The notes beneath the pieces were generated by a model. That model had not been told where the DNA came from and searched no databases. It worked only from the letters and a program-made list of their open reading frames with translations. Both the position numbers and the translations under genes were made by a program. From Gallionellaceae bacterium (lineage in GTDB: Bacteria > Pseudomonadota > Gammaproteobacteria > Burkholderiales > Gallionellaceae): a stretch of 64,000 nucleotides of DNA. Below are positions 1-8,720 of the stretch, in pieces. How positions within the stretch are numbered: the stretch's first letter is position 1; the number at the start of each line of letters is the position of its first letter. The stretch spans positions 97,905 through 161,904 of the forward strand of contig JAIELH010000011.1 of assembly GCA_019753125.1 (NCBI GenBank). The letters are read 5' to 3'.

Positions 1-287
1 CCGGCACGCATCAGTTGTATTTCACCGGTATGGATGTCTTCGCCGTTGCCCATGCTGTCGCGGTGGCGCAATTTGCCTGACAGGATATAGGTGACGATTT
101 CCATGTCGCGGTGACTGTGCGTGCCGAAGCCGGTCCCGGGTTGCACGATATCTTCGTTAATCACGCGCAGCGCACCGAAGTGCATATGCGCGGGGTCGTG
201 ATAGTCGGCGAAGGAGAAGCTGTGCCAGCTTTCCAGCCAGCCGTGATTTGCGTAGCCGCGCGAATTTGCCTTGCGTAACGTGATCAT
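1..287 (-). CDS. Pirin family protein (partial, C-terminus outside window)
   Basis: The minus strand from 287 reads MITLRKANSRGYANHGWLES, followed by HSFSFADY and the metal-binding cupin segment with GFGTHSHRDMEIVTY. This is the N-terminal half of a pirin (YhhW-like, cupin fold), a family with a mononuclear metal and, in some members, quercetin 2,3-dioxygenase activity. The H-x-H-x3-E ligand pattern is visible. A strong ribosome binding site (GGAGG) lies 5 bases before the ATG. About 95 residues are present; the rest runs off the left edge. The physiological substrate cannot be told from the sequence. Confidence 0.88.
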   Translation of the reverse strand, partial: MITLRKANSRGYANHGWLESWHSFSFADYHDPAHMHFGALRVINEDIVQPGTGFGTHSHRDMEIVTYILSGKLRHRDSMGNGEDIHTGEIQLMRA

Positions 288-489
288 GAAACCTCCAGGA
301 ATCTGCCAAGCATAAACGGAGCGGATTATTTTTCGGTTTGCCTCGTGGGTGGTAGCTATACGGGCGTTCCCAGGCAGAAAGATGGTGCGTCTGGATGCCG
401 GATTTGCCGGTCAGTGGTAACACGGCACACTTTCTTTCTGTCCGCGCAAACATATTTCGCATGTGCGGTGTGGCTGGTAAATATGCAGG

Positions 490-2280
490 CTAGTTGGCTT
501 TTACCACACGATTTTTGCCGGTATGTTTGGCCTTGTACATTGCCGCATCAGCACGTCCTATGACATCTTCCTGGTTTTCATTCGGCGCACGCAACGCCAC
601 GCCGGCGCTGAACGTGATCAGAAGGCGTTCATTTTCATGCAGGAATAACTTCTTGGTAAGTGTGCGCTGCAAGCGTTCCATAGCCGTCATGGCTTCGTCC
701 AAGCCAATGTCGGGCAGCAGAATGACAAACTCCTCGCCGCCGTAGCGCGCCACGGAATCGCTGGGGCGCAGCGTTTCCTTGATGATGTCGCTCAAGTGAA
801 TCAATGCCTGATCGCCGGCCTGATGCCCGAGGGTATCGTTCAGGCGTTTGAAATTATCGATGTCCAGCAGCGCCACGCATAGCTTTGAGCCGTGACGGTC
901 GGCACGTGTGGCTTCGTTTTCAAAGGCGGCATCCATGCCGCGCCGGTTGAGCGCTCCGGTAAGCTGGTCTTCGCGCACCAGTTCGCTGACCTCATTCAAC
1001 TGTTGCTCCAGCTGTTTGATCTTGTTTTCGGCCTGATGCACCTGTTTGCGTGCATCGACCAATTCTTCATGTGAACGCAATGCGCTGGCCTGAATGATGC
1101 GGGTATCCTGCATGATGTCCTGCAGCAGGTGGCTCAGTTCGGTGATGTTGCTGGATTTGCTGATTTTTTGGCTATATCCCTCGATTTTATGGTGGTATTC
1201 GCCGGTGCTTTCGGTGATTTCGCCAAGCCGGTCAATGAAGGTGGTCATCAGGTTCTTGAGCGTGACTTTGGCTTCGGTAAGACTTTGCTTAAGCAGGCTT
1301 TGTTTGATGATCGCATCGCGCAGGCCGCGCTCCGCATCGGCGATGGCATGCCGGTCAACCGGCTTGGCAATGATTTCCTGCAGAATCGCGATCTGTCCGT
1401 GCAACCAGTCTTCATCCTCAATCATTTCACCGATATTTTCCACCAACAGGCGCAATAGCCGTAGCAGCCCTTCGTGAATCTTGGTGTTGTCTATTGCCTG
1501 CAATTCGGCCTTGATCAGGAATTGGTGCAGCTGCCTGGTCAATGCGGCGAGTTGCTCCTGGCTTTTGCTGTTACGCACTTGTTGAACGAGCACGCGCAAA
1601 TCTTGCGCCAGTTGCGGTTGCGAACTGAGCATGACTTCCAGGGTTTGCACCAGCAGCTCAGAAAGTTTGCCGGACAGTTCGGTATCGCTGGCGGGTGTTT
1701 GTGTTTTGGCAGCCTGCACGCCGGGAGCAACGGTGGCCGTTGCATGGGCCGCACCACTTTCGCCAAGCGCCTCCGGAAGCGCCGCCTCGGCCGCAACAAC
1801 CGGCGATCCGGACCATGAACGCATCAGCCCGGTCAGCTTTTCAAACAACGCCTCCGGATTTCCCGCAAAACGTTTTAATACGGTTTCCAGTCCTTCTTTT
1901 TTGCGCGTGACGGTCAAACCCTTGTGCGTGGTTTCCAGTTGGCGCAACAAATCACGAATCAGGTTCGCCCAAGGCTGTGCATCGCCGTCACCTTGCCTGG
2001 GCAGGACTTTTTCGATCTCTTTCAGGCATTCTGCCCAGTTGCCCGCACTAATGGTTTTTTTTAATGCGGCGCCCGCAGGTGCAGAGAGTGGCGTTTGTGA
2101 GAGGCGCTCTGCGATGCCGTACAAAACTTTTTCTGCGCCATTGTTTTCTTCAGTTGTGGTGCCGCTGATTTCAGCATAAATTTTGGCATAGCTGTCCGGT
2201 GTCGGCGGAATTTTGCGCGTTGCAAGTGTTTTCAATGTTTCGCGGGCAAGCTCGGAAGGGTTGTTCGATTTCTTATTCAT
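490..2280 (-). CDS. Diguanylate cyclase (GGDEF domain)
   Basis: A 596-residue protein whose C-terminal 170 residues form a GGDEF domain that makes cyclic di-GMP from two GTP. The active-site loop is RYGGEEF (GGEEF at about 514-518). An inhibitory I-site, RPSD, lies five residues before it, so product inhibition is expected. The N-terminal 400 residues have no membrane segment. They look helical, with a coiled-coil-like stretch (about 390-430, KQVHQAENKIKQLEQQL) before the catalytic domain, and begin with a segment common in soluble betaproteobacterial cyclases (TRKIPPTPDSYAKIY). The sensory input is unknown. It lies downstream of the kinase/regulator pair, separated by 61 bases. Confidence 0.93.
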   Translation of the reverse strand: MNKKSNNPSELARETLKTLATRKIPPTPDSYAKIYAEISGTTTEENNGAEKVLYGIAERLSQTPLSAPAGAALKKTISAGNWAECLKEIEKVLPRQGDGDAQPWANLIRDLLRQLETTHKGLTVTRKKEGLETVLKRFAGNPEALFEKLTGLMRSWSGSPVVAAEAALPEALGESGAAHATATVAPGVQAAKTQTPASDTELSGKLSELLVQTLEVMLSSQPQLAQDLRVLVQQVRNSKSQEQLAALTRQLHQFLIKAELQAIDNTKIHEGLLRLLRLLVENIGEMIEDEDWLHGQIAILQEIIAKPVDRHAIADAERGLRDAIIKQSLLKQSLTEAKVTLKNLMTTFIDRLGEITESTGEYHHKIEGYSQKISKSSNITELSHLLQDIMQDTRIIQASALRSHEELVDARKQVHQAENKIKQLEQQLNEVSELVREDQLTGALNRRGMDAAFENEATRADRHGSKLCVALLDIDNFKRLNDTLGHQAGDQALIHLSDIIKETLRPSDSVARYGGEEFVILLPDIGLDEAMTAMERLQRTLTKKLFLHENERLLITFSAGVALRAPNENQEDVIGRADAAMYKAKHTGKNRVVKAN

Positions 2281-2341
2281 GGCTTAATGCTCATAAAAAT
2301 TGCAATGGTTGAATACAGAATTTTCCGCGAATAACCCTGTT

Positions 2342-2983
2342 TCAATTCTTGGCATCCACCAGATCATGTGCAATGGCATAGTGAACCGCCTCGGCGTTAT
2401 TCTTGAAACCCATTTTCTCCATCATCCGCGCACGGTAAACGCTGACCGTCTTGGGGCTGAGCACCATGATTTCGGATATCTCTGTCAGCGATTTTCCGGA
2501 AGCCATCAGACACAGGGTCTGGTATTCGCGGTTGGATAAATTCTGGTGCATCAATTCCTGCGATTCGCCGATCAGGTTGCTCAGCAACTGTTCGGCCAGC
2601 GGCGCGCTGATATATTTTTTTCCGTCGATGACCTGTTGAATTGCGCCGACCAGTTTTTCCGGTGCGCTTTGCTTGTTGATATAGCCCATCGCACCGGCTT
2701 TCAGCGCACGTACGCCATATTGCTCTTCAGGGTACATGCTCAGCACGATGATCTTGATGTCGGGGTGCTCGGACTTGAGCTGCTTCAGCACATCTATGCC
2801 GTGTTTGTCCGACAGGGAAATATCCAGCAACACCAGGTCGAAGCTCTGTTCGCGCACCATATCGATGGCCTGCATGCCGGTTTCGGCCTCGCCTTTGACG
2901 TGGACATCCGGGCTTTCTTCAAGCAGCATTTTCAGACCCTTGCGGATCAGCGCGTGATCATCTACGACGAGGACGTTAATCAT
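2342..2983 (-). CDS. NarL/FixJ-type response regulator
   Basis: 213 residues: an N-terminal receiver domain with acidic pocket DDH at 8-10, phosphoacceptor Asp54 in VLLDISLSD and the conserved Lys in YINKQ, followed by a LuxR-type helix-turn-helix (about 147-205, LSNREYQTLCLMASGKS and SPKTVSVYRARMMEKMG). It resembles the UvrY/GacA/NarL group. The start codon overlaps the end of the upstream histidine kinase gene by four bases (ATGA), so the two are co-translated and form a cognate pair. DNA targets are not evident; the divergently placed acyl carrier cluster at 4300 is a possible one. Confidence 0.93.
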   Translation of the reverse strand: MINVLVVDDHALIRKGLKMLLEESPDVHVKGEAETGMQAIDMVREQSFDLVLLDISLSDKHGIDVLKQLKSEHPDIKIIVLSMYPEEQYGVRALKAGAMGYINKQSAPEKLVGAIQQVIDGKKYISAPLAEQLLSNLIGESQELMHQNLSNREYQTLCLMASGKSLTEISEIMVLSPKTVSVYRARMMEKMGFKNNAEAVHYAIAHDLVDAKN

Positions 2984-4104
2984 ATTGATGTTTCACCAAA
3001 CAATGCCTGCTGCGGCGTTTCTTCCTTGAGCGGAACGAATATCGCGATTTGCGTTCCTTTACCCAGCGTGCTGGCAATTTTAACCGTGCCGCCGAGATGC
3101 GCGACACGTTCATGGATGCCGCGCAATCCGAATGAGCGTGGCTTGTTGCGCGCAGTATCGCTGATCCCGACACCGTCGTCGGAAATAATCAGTTCGAGGT
3201 GGTCAGTGCCTTTGACGATCTCGATCTGGATATGCTTCGCATGGGCGTGCTTCAGGATGTTGTTCAGGGTTTCCTGGCAAATGCGGAACAGCGTGATCGA
3301 ATAAGCTTCAGGCAGGTCGATGCTTTCCTGGGATTTGATGATGGTGCAGGAAATGCCGCTGCGTTTGCTGAACTCCTGCGCCTCGATCTCGATTGCGGCG
3401 ATGATGCCGAAGCAGTCCAGGAAGCCGGGGCGCAAACTGTGCGCCAGATCGCTCGCGGAAGTGATGGCGCGGTTCACCAGTTCTTCTATGGTTTTTGCCT
3501 TGTCGACAAGCTTGTTGTTGTCCTTGGGCAGACGTTGCATCATCCACGACAAGTCCATCTTGATCGCGGTGAGCAGGCTGCCGATTTCATCGTGAACTTC
3601 GCGGGCGATGCGCAACCGTTCCTGCTCCTTGGCATCCTGGATATGCGATGACAACTCCAGCAATTGCTGCTGGGCGCGCTTGACTTCCATCTCGCCCAGC
3701 TTGCTTTGCGTGGTGTTGAGCATGATGCCTTCCCAGCGCAACATGCCGTTTTGCGTATCCTGCGGGGTGGCGCCAAGACTGATCCATTCGGTTGCACCAT
3801 CCGGCAATGTAATGCGCCCTTCCCAATTCCAGAAGCAGCGCATCTGTGCAGATCGTTTCAGAGTCTCCAAAAACGATGGGGCGTCACCGGGCTGAACCAG
3901 ATTAAAAAAGCATGACGCGTCATGCTGCAATTCATCGGGAGTAACGCCAAGCAGTTTGATGCAGCCTTCGCTGACATAAGGGAAAGTGATGGAGCCGTCT
4001 TCCTGAAGTTCGATTTGACAAGCCATCCCGGGCAGGCTGGCGATAAACCCCTGCAATTTGTCCGGCTGTGTGTTGCCCGTCTGGGTGAGCGAATTTTCTG
4101 GCAT
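2980..4104 (-). CDS. PAS-containing sensor histidine kinase, HisKA_3 type
   Basis: The protein has an N-terminal PAS-like region (about 15-140, with ITFPYVSEGCIKLLGVTPDE), a dimerisation/phosphoacceptor helix with the NarX/DegS-type H-box REVHDEIGSLLTAIKMDL, and a C-terminal HATPase_c domain with ELIISDDGVGI and SFGLRGIHERV. It has no transmembrane segment, so it is probably cytoplasmic. The ATG at 4104 is preferred; a TTG at 4140 in the same frame would add 12 residues, and neither has a clear ribosome binding site. It pairs with the overlapping NarL-type regulator. The signal is unknown; a PAS domain allows redox or ligand sensing. Confidence 0.9.
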   Translation of the reverse strand: MPENSLTQTGNTQPDKLQGFIASLPGMACQIELQEDGSITFPYVSEGCIKLLGVTPDELQHDASCFFNLVQPGDAPSFLETLKRSAQMRCFWNWEGRITLPDGATEWISLGATPQDTQNGMLRWEGIMLNTTQSKLGEMEVKRAQQQLLELSSHIQDAKEQERLRIAREVHDEIGSLLTAIKMDLSWMMQRLPKDNNKLVDKAKTIEELVNRAITSASDLAHSLRPGFLDCFGIIAAIEIEAQEFSKRSGISCTIIKSQESIDLPEAYSITLFRICQETLNNILKHAHAKHIQIEIVKGTDHLELIISDDGVGISDTARNKPRSFGLRGIHERVAHLGGTVKIASTLGKGTQIAIFVPLKEETPQQALFGETSI

Positions 4105-4273
4105 CAGATGGAAAGCCGCTTGGTTTTTCAATGTAGGCAAATTGCTACGCCAAAGGTTCGTGAGATTACTACATCAGCGCAAATTCCGGCAACTTTTCGG
4201 AGTTGGCGGCTTGGTTTTTTGGTTTGTTTGGCACGCCCCATTTGCATGCCGCGAATTGAAGTTTTGTTTCTGT

Positions 4274-4279
4274 TACAAT
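4274..4279 (+). promoter_or_regulatory. Putative -10 box of the acyl carrier cluster
   Basis: TACAAT lies 20 bases before the first ATG of the acyl carrier protein, in an AT-rich stretch between the divergent kinase gene and the cluster. No good -35 at 16-18 bases is visible (a TTGAAG lies only 12 bases upstream), so an activator may be needed. Similar TACAAT and TAAAAT boxes precede several genes in this window. Confidence 0.35.
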
Positions 4280-4299
4280 CCCCGCTCCATTTATCCCGA

Positions 4300-4560
4300 A
4301 TGCAAGCAACGATGGGTTCCCTGCAAACCATACAGAACATGATGTCCAGTCAATTTGACCTCAAACTGGAGGATCTGGCGCCCGATGCCACCCTGGAAAG
4401 CTTGGGGCTGGACTCGCTATCGGTGATCGAGTTCATGTTCAATCTTGAAGATGAATTGAAGATCAAGCTGCCTGAGGAACGGGTCGAGATTAAAACCATC
4501 CGGGATGTGGCGAACCTTGTGGACAAAATCGTTGCCGGACAAAAAGGCGGGGTGCAATAG
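4300..4560 (+). CDS. Acyl carrier protein
   Basis: 86 residues with the phosphopantetheine attachment motif LGLDSLSVIEFMF (Ser39) and the acidic four-helix layout of an acyl carrier protein. Helix II, ending FNLEDELKIKLPEE, is close to the fatty-acid ACP pattern, but the N-terminus differs from housekeeping AcpP. The start is ambiguous (ATG 4300 or in-frame ATG 4312; neither has a clear Shine-Dalgarno). It is followed seven bases later by a ketoacyl-ACP synthase, and together they open a cluster of tailoring enzymes. That context makes it a dedicated carrier for a secondary lipid or acyl-amide pathway and not the general fatty-acid ACP. Confidence 0.9.
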   Translation: MQATMGSLQTIQNMMSSQFDLKLEDLAPDATLESLGLDSLSVIEFMFNLEDELKIKLPEERVEIKTIRDVANLVDKIVAGQKGGVQ

Positions 4561-4567
4561 GCTGCGT

Positions 4568-5806
4568 ATGGGACGCCGCGTAGTCATTACCGGGCTGGGC
4601 ATTATTTCTCCGGTTGGCAAAACCCTTGGGGAATTTTTCAGCAACCTGATGGCGGGGCATTCCGGCATCAAGCGCCTGCAAACCGGTTTCGTCGAAAAGC
4701 TCTCGATTCGCATCGGCGCGCCGGTAGATAACTTCAACCCCGGCGATTACTTCAGCAAAATACAGCTTACCGGCATCGAGCGCTTCAGCCAGTTCGCGCT
4801 GGTTGCCGCAGAACAGGCCGTACAAGATGCGCAACTGGCATTAAGCGAAGCGGGGCAACCGCGCGCCGGGATATGCATGGGTTCATGCATGGGTGGAGCG
4901 GGCGCACTGGAAGAAGCCTACGTGGAATTGCTCAAGCATGACAATTTGCGCATCAAACCGCTCACTGTGCTGCTTAACATGAACAACGCGGCAGCTTCGC
5001 ACATATCCATCAAGTATCACCTGCAAGGCCCGAACATGACTTATGCGTCGGCCTGTTCCTCTTCGGCAATTGCCATTGGCGAGGCTTATCGCCAGATCAA
5101 GCATGGCTACGCAGACGTGATGCTGGCGGGAGGTTCCGAGGCGATGCTTACATATGGCGCGATGAAGGCATGGGAATCCTTGCGCACACTCGCGCAGGAA
5201 GACCAAAACGACGCCGGCGCGTCCTGCAAACCTTTTGCAAAAAACCGCAGCGGGCTGGTGCTCGGCGAAGGCGCGGCGGTATTGGTGCTGGAAGATGCCG
5301 AGCACGCCGTCAAGCGCGGCGCAAGGATTTATGCGGAACTGGCCGGCTACAATTGCTCGTCCGACTCCAGCCATATCACCAAGCCCCACGCTGCCGGACA
5401 GGCAAGCACGATGCGCAACGCACTGCATGAGGCTCAATTACAACCGCAGGATATCGGCTACATCAATGCGCACGGCACGGCCACATTGGCGGGCGACATC
5501 GAAGAAACACATGCGATCAAGCAGGTGTTTGGCGCGCAAGCTGCCAACATTCCGGTCAGCTCGACAAAATCCATGCACGGGCACCTGATGGGCGCAGCCG
5601 GTGCAGTTGAATTCATCGCGGCAGTATTGGCTTTACAACACCACGCGATACCACCTACCATCAACCTGCATGAGCCTGACCCGGAATGCGATCTGGATTA
5701 CGTGCCCAACCAAGGGCGAACGGACGTTAAACTGAACGCGGTCATGTCCAACTCGTTTGCGTTCGGGGGCGGTAATGCCGTGTTGATTGCGAAGCGTTTT
5801 TCATAA
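4568..5806 (+). CDS. Beta-ketoacyl-ACP synthase, FabF-like
   Basis: 412 residues of the KAS I/II thiolase-fold family, which condense malonyl-ACP with an acyl-ACP. The catalytic triad is visible: nucleophile Cys163 in ASACSSSA, His302 in INAHGTATLAGD and His339 in STKSMHGHLMGAAGA. The C-terminus NSFAFGGGNAVLI is standard. The start at 4568 follows the ACP stop by seven bases and gives MGRRVVITGLGIISPVG, the normal family start. No chain-length-factor or second KAS lies beside it, so this is not a type II aromatic polyketide arrangement. It probably makes or extends the acyl chain used by the cluster. Confidence 0.92.
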   Translation: MGRRVVITGLGIISPVGKTLGEFFSNLMAGHSGIKRLQTGFVEKLSIRIGAPVDNFNPGDYFSKIQLTGIERFSQFALVAAEQAVQDAQLALSEAGQPRAGICMGSCMGGAGALEEAYVELLKHDNLRIKPLTVLLNMNNAAASHISIKYHLQGPNMTYASACSSSAIAIGEAYRQIKHGYADVMLAGGSEAMLTYGAMKAWESLRTLAQEDQNDAGASCKPFAKNRSGLVLGEGAAVLVLEDAEHAVKRGARIYAELAGYNCSSDSSHITKPHAAGQASTMRNALHEAQLQPQDIGYINAHGTATLAGDIEETHAIKQVFGAQAANIPVSSTKSMHGHLMGAAGAVEFIAAVLALQHHAIPPTINLHEPDPECDLDYVPNQGRTDVKLNAVMSNSFAFGGGNAVLIAKRFS

Positions 5807-5893
5807 CCTGCCTTCGTTTCATCCGCACGAGAAACTGCCGCCCGGAATTGCAGGGTCGGACTACCGCAAATACAACAAACCAGAATCGAACAG

Positions 5894-6319
5894 ATGCCCG
5901 ACCCAACACCACATACCCACGGACTGACACGCGGGCTTGCCTTCGGGCTGGCACTCGCGGTTATTCTGGATACTGCCGGGCAGTTGCTGTGGAAATTTGC
6001 CGTCGAGCGCCTTCCGGATACGCCTGCCTTTTGGCCAACCATCGAAGCGGTGGCGCAACAGCCCTGGTTCCTGGCTGTGATAGCCGTATTCCTCTGCCAG
6101 CTTTTCGTTTGGTTGAAGGTGCTTGAAAATGCCGATCTGAGCTTTGCCCAACCCATTACCTCGTTGAGTTACCTCACTGTTTGCGGTTTTTCCTGGATGC
6201 TGTTCGACGATCATATCGGCCCGCTAAAGGGCGTAGGCATTTTGTGTGTGCTGGCGGGAGTGTTGCTCATCAGCCGGGGCAAACGGCAAACACACGCCGA
6301 CCCGGACGCACAAGCATGA
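5894..6319 (+). CDS. SMR/EamA-type small membrane transporter subunit A
   Basis: 141 residues with four predicted membrane helices (about 16-36, 52-75, 82-100, 110-130). It is of the drug/metabolite transporter type, resembling the EmrE/ArnE-ArnF small subunits: AVILDTAGQLLWKFAVERLP near the N-terminus and PITSLSYLTVCGFSWMLFDD in the third helix. Its stop overlaps the start of a second protein of the same fold (ATGA), which suggests an obligate heterodimer like ArnE-ArnF, which flips a lipid-linked amino sugar. A role in moving the cluster's product across the membrane is inference. Confidence 0.82.
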   Translation: MPDPTPHTHGLTRGLAFGLALAVILDTAGQLLWKFAVERLPDTPAFWPTIEAVAQQPWFLAVIAVFLCQLFVWLKVLENADLSFAQPITSLSYLTVCGFSWMLFDDHIGPLKGVGILCVLAGVLLISRGKRQTHADPDAQA

Positions 6320-6648
6320 GTCAGGCGCTGCTTGGCATCGCTCTGGTTATCCTGAATTCGGTTATTGAAGGTTTCGCTCAGGTATGCCTCAAAAAATCGA
6401 CGATTGAACCGCTGCGCAAGCTGTTCTGGGTAGGGGTGGGGATCATGTTTTTCATCATCGAAGCGCTCCTGTACACGGCCGCCCTCCAATGGTTGCAACT
6501 CAGCACCGCGTATACCTTGGGCGCCCTCAGCTTTGTTGCCGTCACGACCTTCTCTCACTTCATGCTGAGCGAGAAAATCGACCTGGAGCGCTGGGCCGGC
6601 TTAGCCCTGATACTTTTCGGATGCACACTGATTGCAATACAAAAATGA
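6316..6648 (+). CDS. SMR/EamA-type small membrane transporter subunit B
   Basis: 110 residues, four membrane helices, the canonical small multidrug-resistance length. Motifs are VIEGFAQVCLKKS in helix 1, ALQWLQLSTAYTLGALSFVAVT and the closing ALILFGCTLIAIQK. It overlaps the upstream homologue at its start and the downstream acyltransferase at its end, both by ATGA, so three genes are translationally coupled. It is the likely partner of the 141-residue protein. Export or flipping of a small amphiphile is the probable role; the substrate is unknown. Confidence 0.82.
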   Translation: MSQALLGIALVILNSVIEGFAQVCLKKSTIEPLRKLFWVGVGIMFFIIEALLYTAALQWLQLSTAYTLGALSFVAVTTFSHFMLSEKIDLERWAGLALILFGCTLIAIQK

Positions 6649-7817
6649 GCGAACCGGTTTTTGCCGTTGAGTGGGTTAACTCCGAGGCTGATATACCCCA
6701 AACCATGTGGGATGCTTGCTTCCCTCCCCCGCTCGAAGGTCGCTGGTGGTACCGGGCGCTTGAACGTTGCGGCATCGAAGAGCAGTTCCAGTTCATGTAC
6801 GGGGTGGTGCGCATGCGGGATCAACCCGTGGCGATCGCGCCCGTCTTCGTGATGGACGTTCCGATCATGCTGGTTCTTCCCCCTTGGCTGCTTCCGTTTG
6901 CCAGATTGGTTGGCCGGGTTGCGCCTTCGCTACTTCACCAGCGGACGCTGTTTGTGGGTTCGCCGTGCTCGGACGAAGGCACGGTCGGGATAGTTCCCGG
7001 CACGGATCGCTTCGCCATTCTGCAATGCGTGCAGCAGGCGCTTCATGCACAAGCCCGCCAGCTCAATGCGCCGATGCTGGTGTGGAAGGATTTCCCCGCC
7101 TCCGGCAACAAGGTGATGGAAGCGTTATCACGCTCGGCTGGCATGTTCCGGATAACCAGTTTTCCCGGCACGATTATCGACCTTCCCGGCATGGCAACGG
7201 AAAATTATTTTGCCGCACTGAAGGCATCGCGTCGCCATTTGCTGAGGAAAAAACTGCGGCGCAGTGCGGAAAATGTGGCCGTGGATATCGATATCAAACA
7301 GCAACCGGACGCAGCAAGCATGGACGAGATATTCGGCTTGTTCTGGCAGACCTATAAAAAAGCCGCCACCAAGTTCGAGCGCCTCAACCGCCGGTTTTTC
7401 GATTTGATTGCGCGTGAGCCACAGTCGTATTTCATCATTTTGCGCGAACACGCCACGGGAGAATTGATCGCATTCATGCTCTGTTTCGCATTTCGCGACC
7501 GCGTTATCAACAAGTTTATCGGTATCGATTACCGGCGCCCGAAAGAATGGTATTTGTATTTCCGGCTGTGGAAAGCCGTGCTGGAATGGTCATATTCACG
7601 TGGGGCGCGATCGATACAAAGCGGGCAAACCGGGTACGCCCCCAAAATCGAACTGGGGCATAAGCTCGTGCCGCTGACCAATTATTGCGCCCACCGCAAT
7701 CCGCTGGTTCACCGGATATACGCGGCAGTCGCCCGCACCGTATCCTGGCAAACGCTGGATGCGGATCTCGCCCGGCATATCGCGGCACACCCTGAGGACA
7801 TGCCGGAAAACATGTAA
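6645..7817 (+). CDS. FemAB/GNAT-fold N-acyltransferase
   Basis: 390 residues of the GNAT superfamily, resembling the predicted N-acyltransferase group that includes FemAB-like and peptidoglycan-biosynthesis-like proteins. The C-terminal half carries a basic segment (KASRRHLLRKKLRRS), an ELIAFMLCFAF core strand, the conserved WYLYFRLWKAVLEWSYSRG helix and GARSIQSGQTGYAPKIELG. No signal peptide or membrane helix is clear, although a hydrophobic PIMLVLPPWLLPFARLVG near residue 70 could touch the membrane. Within an ACP-dependent cluster, the simplest role is transfer of the acyl chain to an amine. Substrates are not determined by sequence. Confidence 0.8.
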   Translation: MSEPVFAVEWVNSEADIPQTMWDACFPPPLEGRWWYRALERCGIEEQFQFMYGVVRMRDQPVAIAPVFVMDVPIMLVLPPWLLPFARLVGRVAPSLLHQRTLFVGSPCSDEGTVGIVPGTDRFAILQCVQQALHAQARQLNAPMLVWKDFPASGNKVMEALSRSAGMFRITSFPGTIIDLPGMATENYFAALKASRRHLLRKKLRRSAENVAVDIDIKQQPDAASMDEIFGLFWQTYKKAATKFERLNRRFFDLIAREPQSYFIILREHATGELIAFMLCFAFRDRVINKFIGIDYRRPKEWYLYFRLWKAVLEWSYSRGARSIQSGQTGYAPKIELGHKLVPLTNYCAHRNPLVHRIYAAVARTVSWQTLDADLARHIAAHPEDMPENM

Positions 7818-8015
7818 GGCGCAGGTCTCATTTTTGAACCAGATGACCACTCCGCAAGCAAAACTTTTACTTTGCCTGAACTTATTTACCAGACAACCGC
7901 CTAATTGTTCCAGCTTACTCATTTTATCTGTACAATTACAGCCTGATACGCCTTCAATGTGCGGCACTTCGCCGTATTTAGCGGCAATTCATAACGCAAA
8001 AAGATCAAGAATTTT

Positions 8016-8684
8016 ATGCTGTTTGTAATCGATTTCGACGGAACCCTCGCCCGGAAAGATACGGTTGACGCGATGCTTGAAAAGTTCGCGCCCGCCGACT
8101 GGGAAGATATCGAACAGGAGTGGCTGGCTGGCCGTATAACAGCGGTGGAATGCATGCAGCAGCAGATTCGCATGGTCAAGGCCGACCATATCGCGATCGA
8201 GAATTTTTTTCGCGCCATTGAACTGGACGATGCTTTTCTGCCGTTTTACCGGCATGTAAGCGCCTTTGCCAAGGTGGCCATTGTCAGCGACGGACTGGAC
8301 CATGCGATCCATGTCGCCACAAAACACGCCGGCTTGCCCGAGATTCCGGCCTATGCCAACCGCCTGCATTTCGTGCCCGAAGGCATCGATATTTCCTTCC
8401 CTCATATCAATCCGCAATGCAATGCCGGCAACGGCGTATGCAAATGCGCCGTGGCGCGTGATCTGTCCGGAATGCAAGACATGCCGGTAGTGCTGGTCGG
8501 TGATGGAAAATCGGATGCCTGTCTGGCGCGCAGTGCCGATGTTGTTTTTGCCAAGAGTTCGCTGCTCAGGCATTGCTGTGAACAAGGCATCGCTCACATT
8601 CCTTTCGATACCTTCGACGACGTGCTAACCACCGTAAAAACATGGAACACATCTTTACCGCAGCAGGCTGTTAATCTGGCTTGA
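8016..8684 (+). CDS. HAD-superfamily phosphatase, MtnX/SerB-like
   Basis: 222 residues beginning MLFVIDFDGTLARKDTVD. Motif I is DFDGT (Asp7 nucleophile, Asp9 acid/base). Later motifs are KVAIVSDGLDHAI (motif II Ser) and VVLVGDGKSDACLA (motif IV). The 30-200 region is most like MtnX and phosphoserine phosphatase, which dephosphorylate small metabolites. A 198-base gap separates it from the acyltransferase, with a TACAAT box at 7931-7936, so it may have a second promoter. No other methionine-salvage gene is nearby, so an MtnX role in salvage is unlikely; dephosphorylation of a pathway intermediate is inferred. Confidence 0.85.
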   Translation: MLFVIDFDGTLARKDTVDAMLEKFAPADWEDIEQEWLAGRITAVECMQQQIRMVKADHIAIENFFRAIELDDAFLPFYRHVSAFAKVAIVSDGLDHAIHVATKHAGLPEIPAYANRLHFVPEGIDISFPHINPQCNAGNGVCKCAVARDLSGMQDMPVVLVGDGKSDACLARSADVVFAKSSLLRHCCEQGIAHIPFDTFDDVLTTVKTWNTSLPQQAVNLA

Positions 8685-8720
8685 GCGCTTTCCCCGATAT
8701 TTCACAGTAAACAGACCATC

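Noticed and set aside
288..489. Possible cyclic di-GMP or other riboswitch in the leader of the pirin gene, near a diguanylate cyclase
   Set aside because: GGCAAAC-like words occur, but the paired stems and the tetraloop-receptor of a GEMM riboswitch cannot be drawn.
8016..8684. HAD protein as true MtnX of methionine salvage
   Set aside because: No mtnW, mtnA, mtnB or mtnD genes nearby; the motif similarity alone does not fix the substrate.
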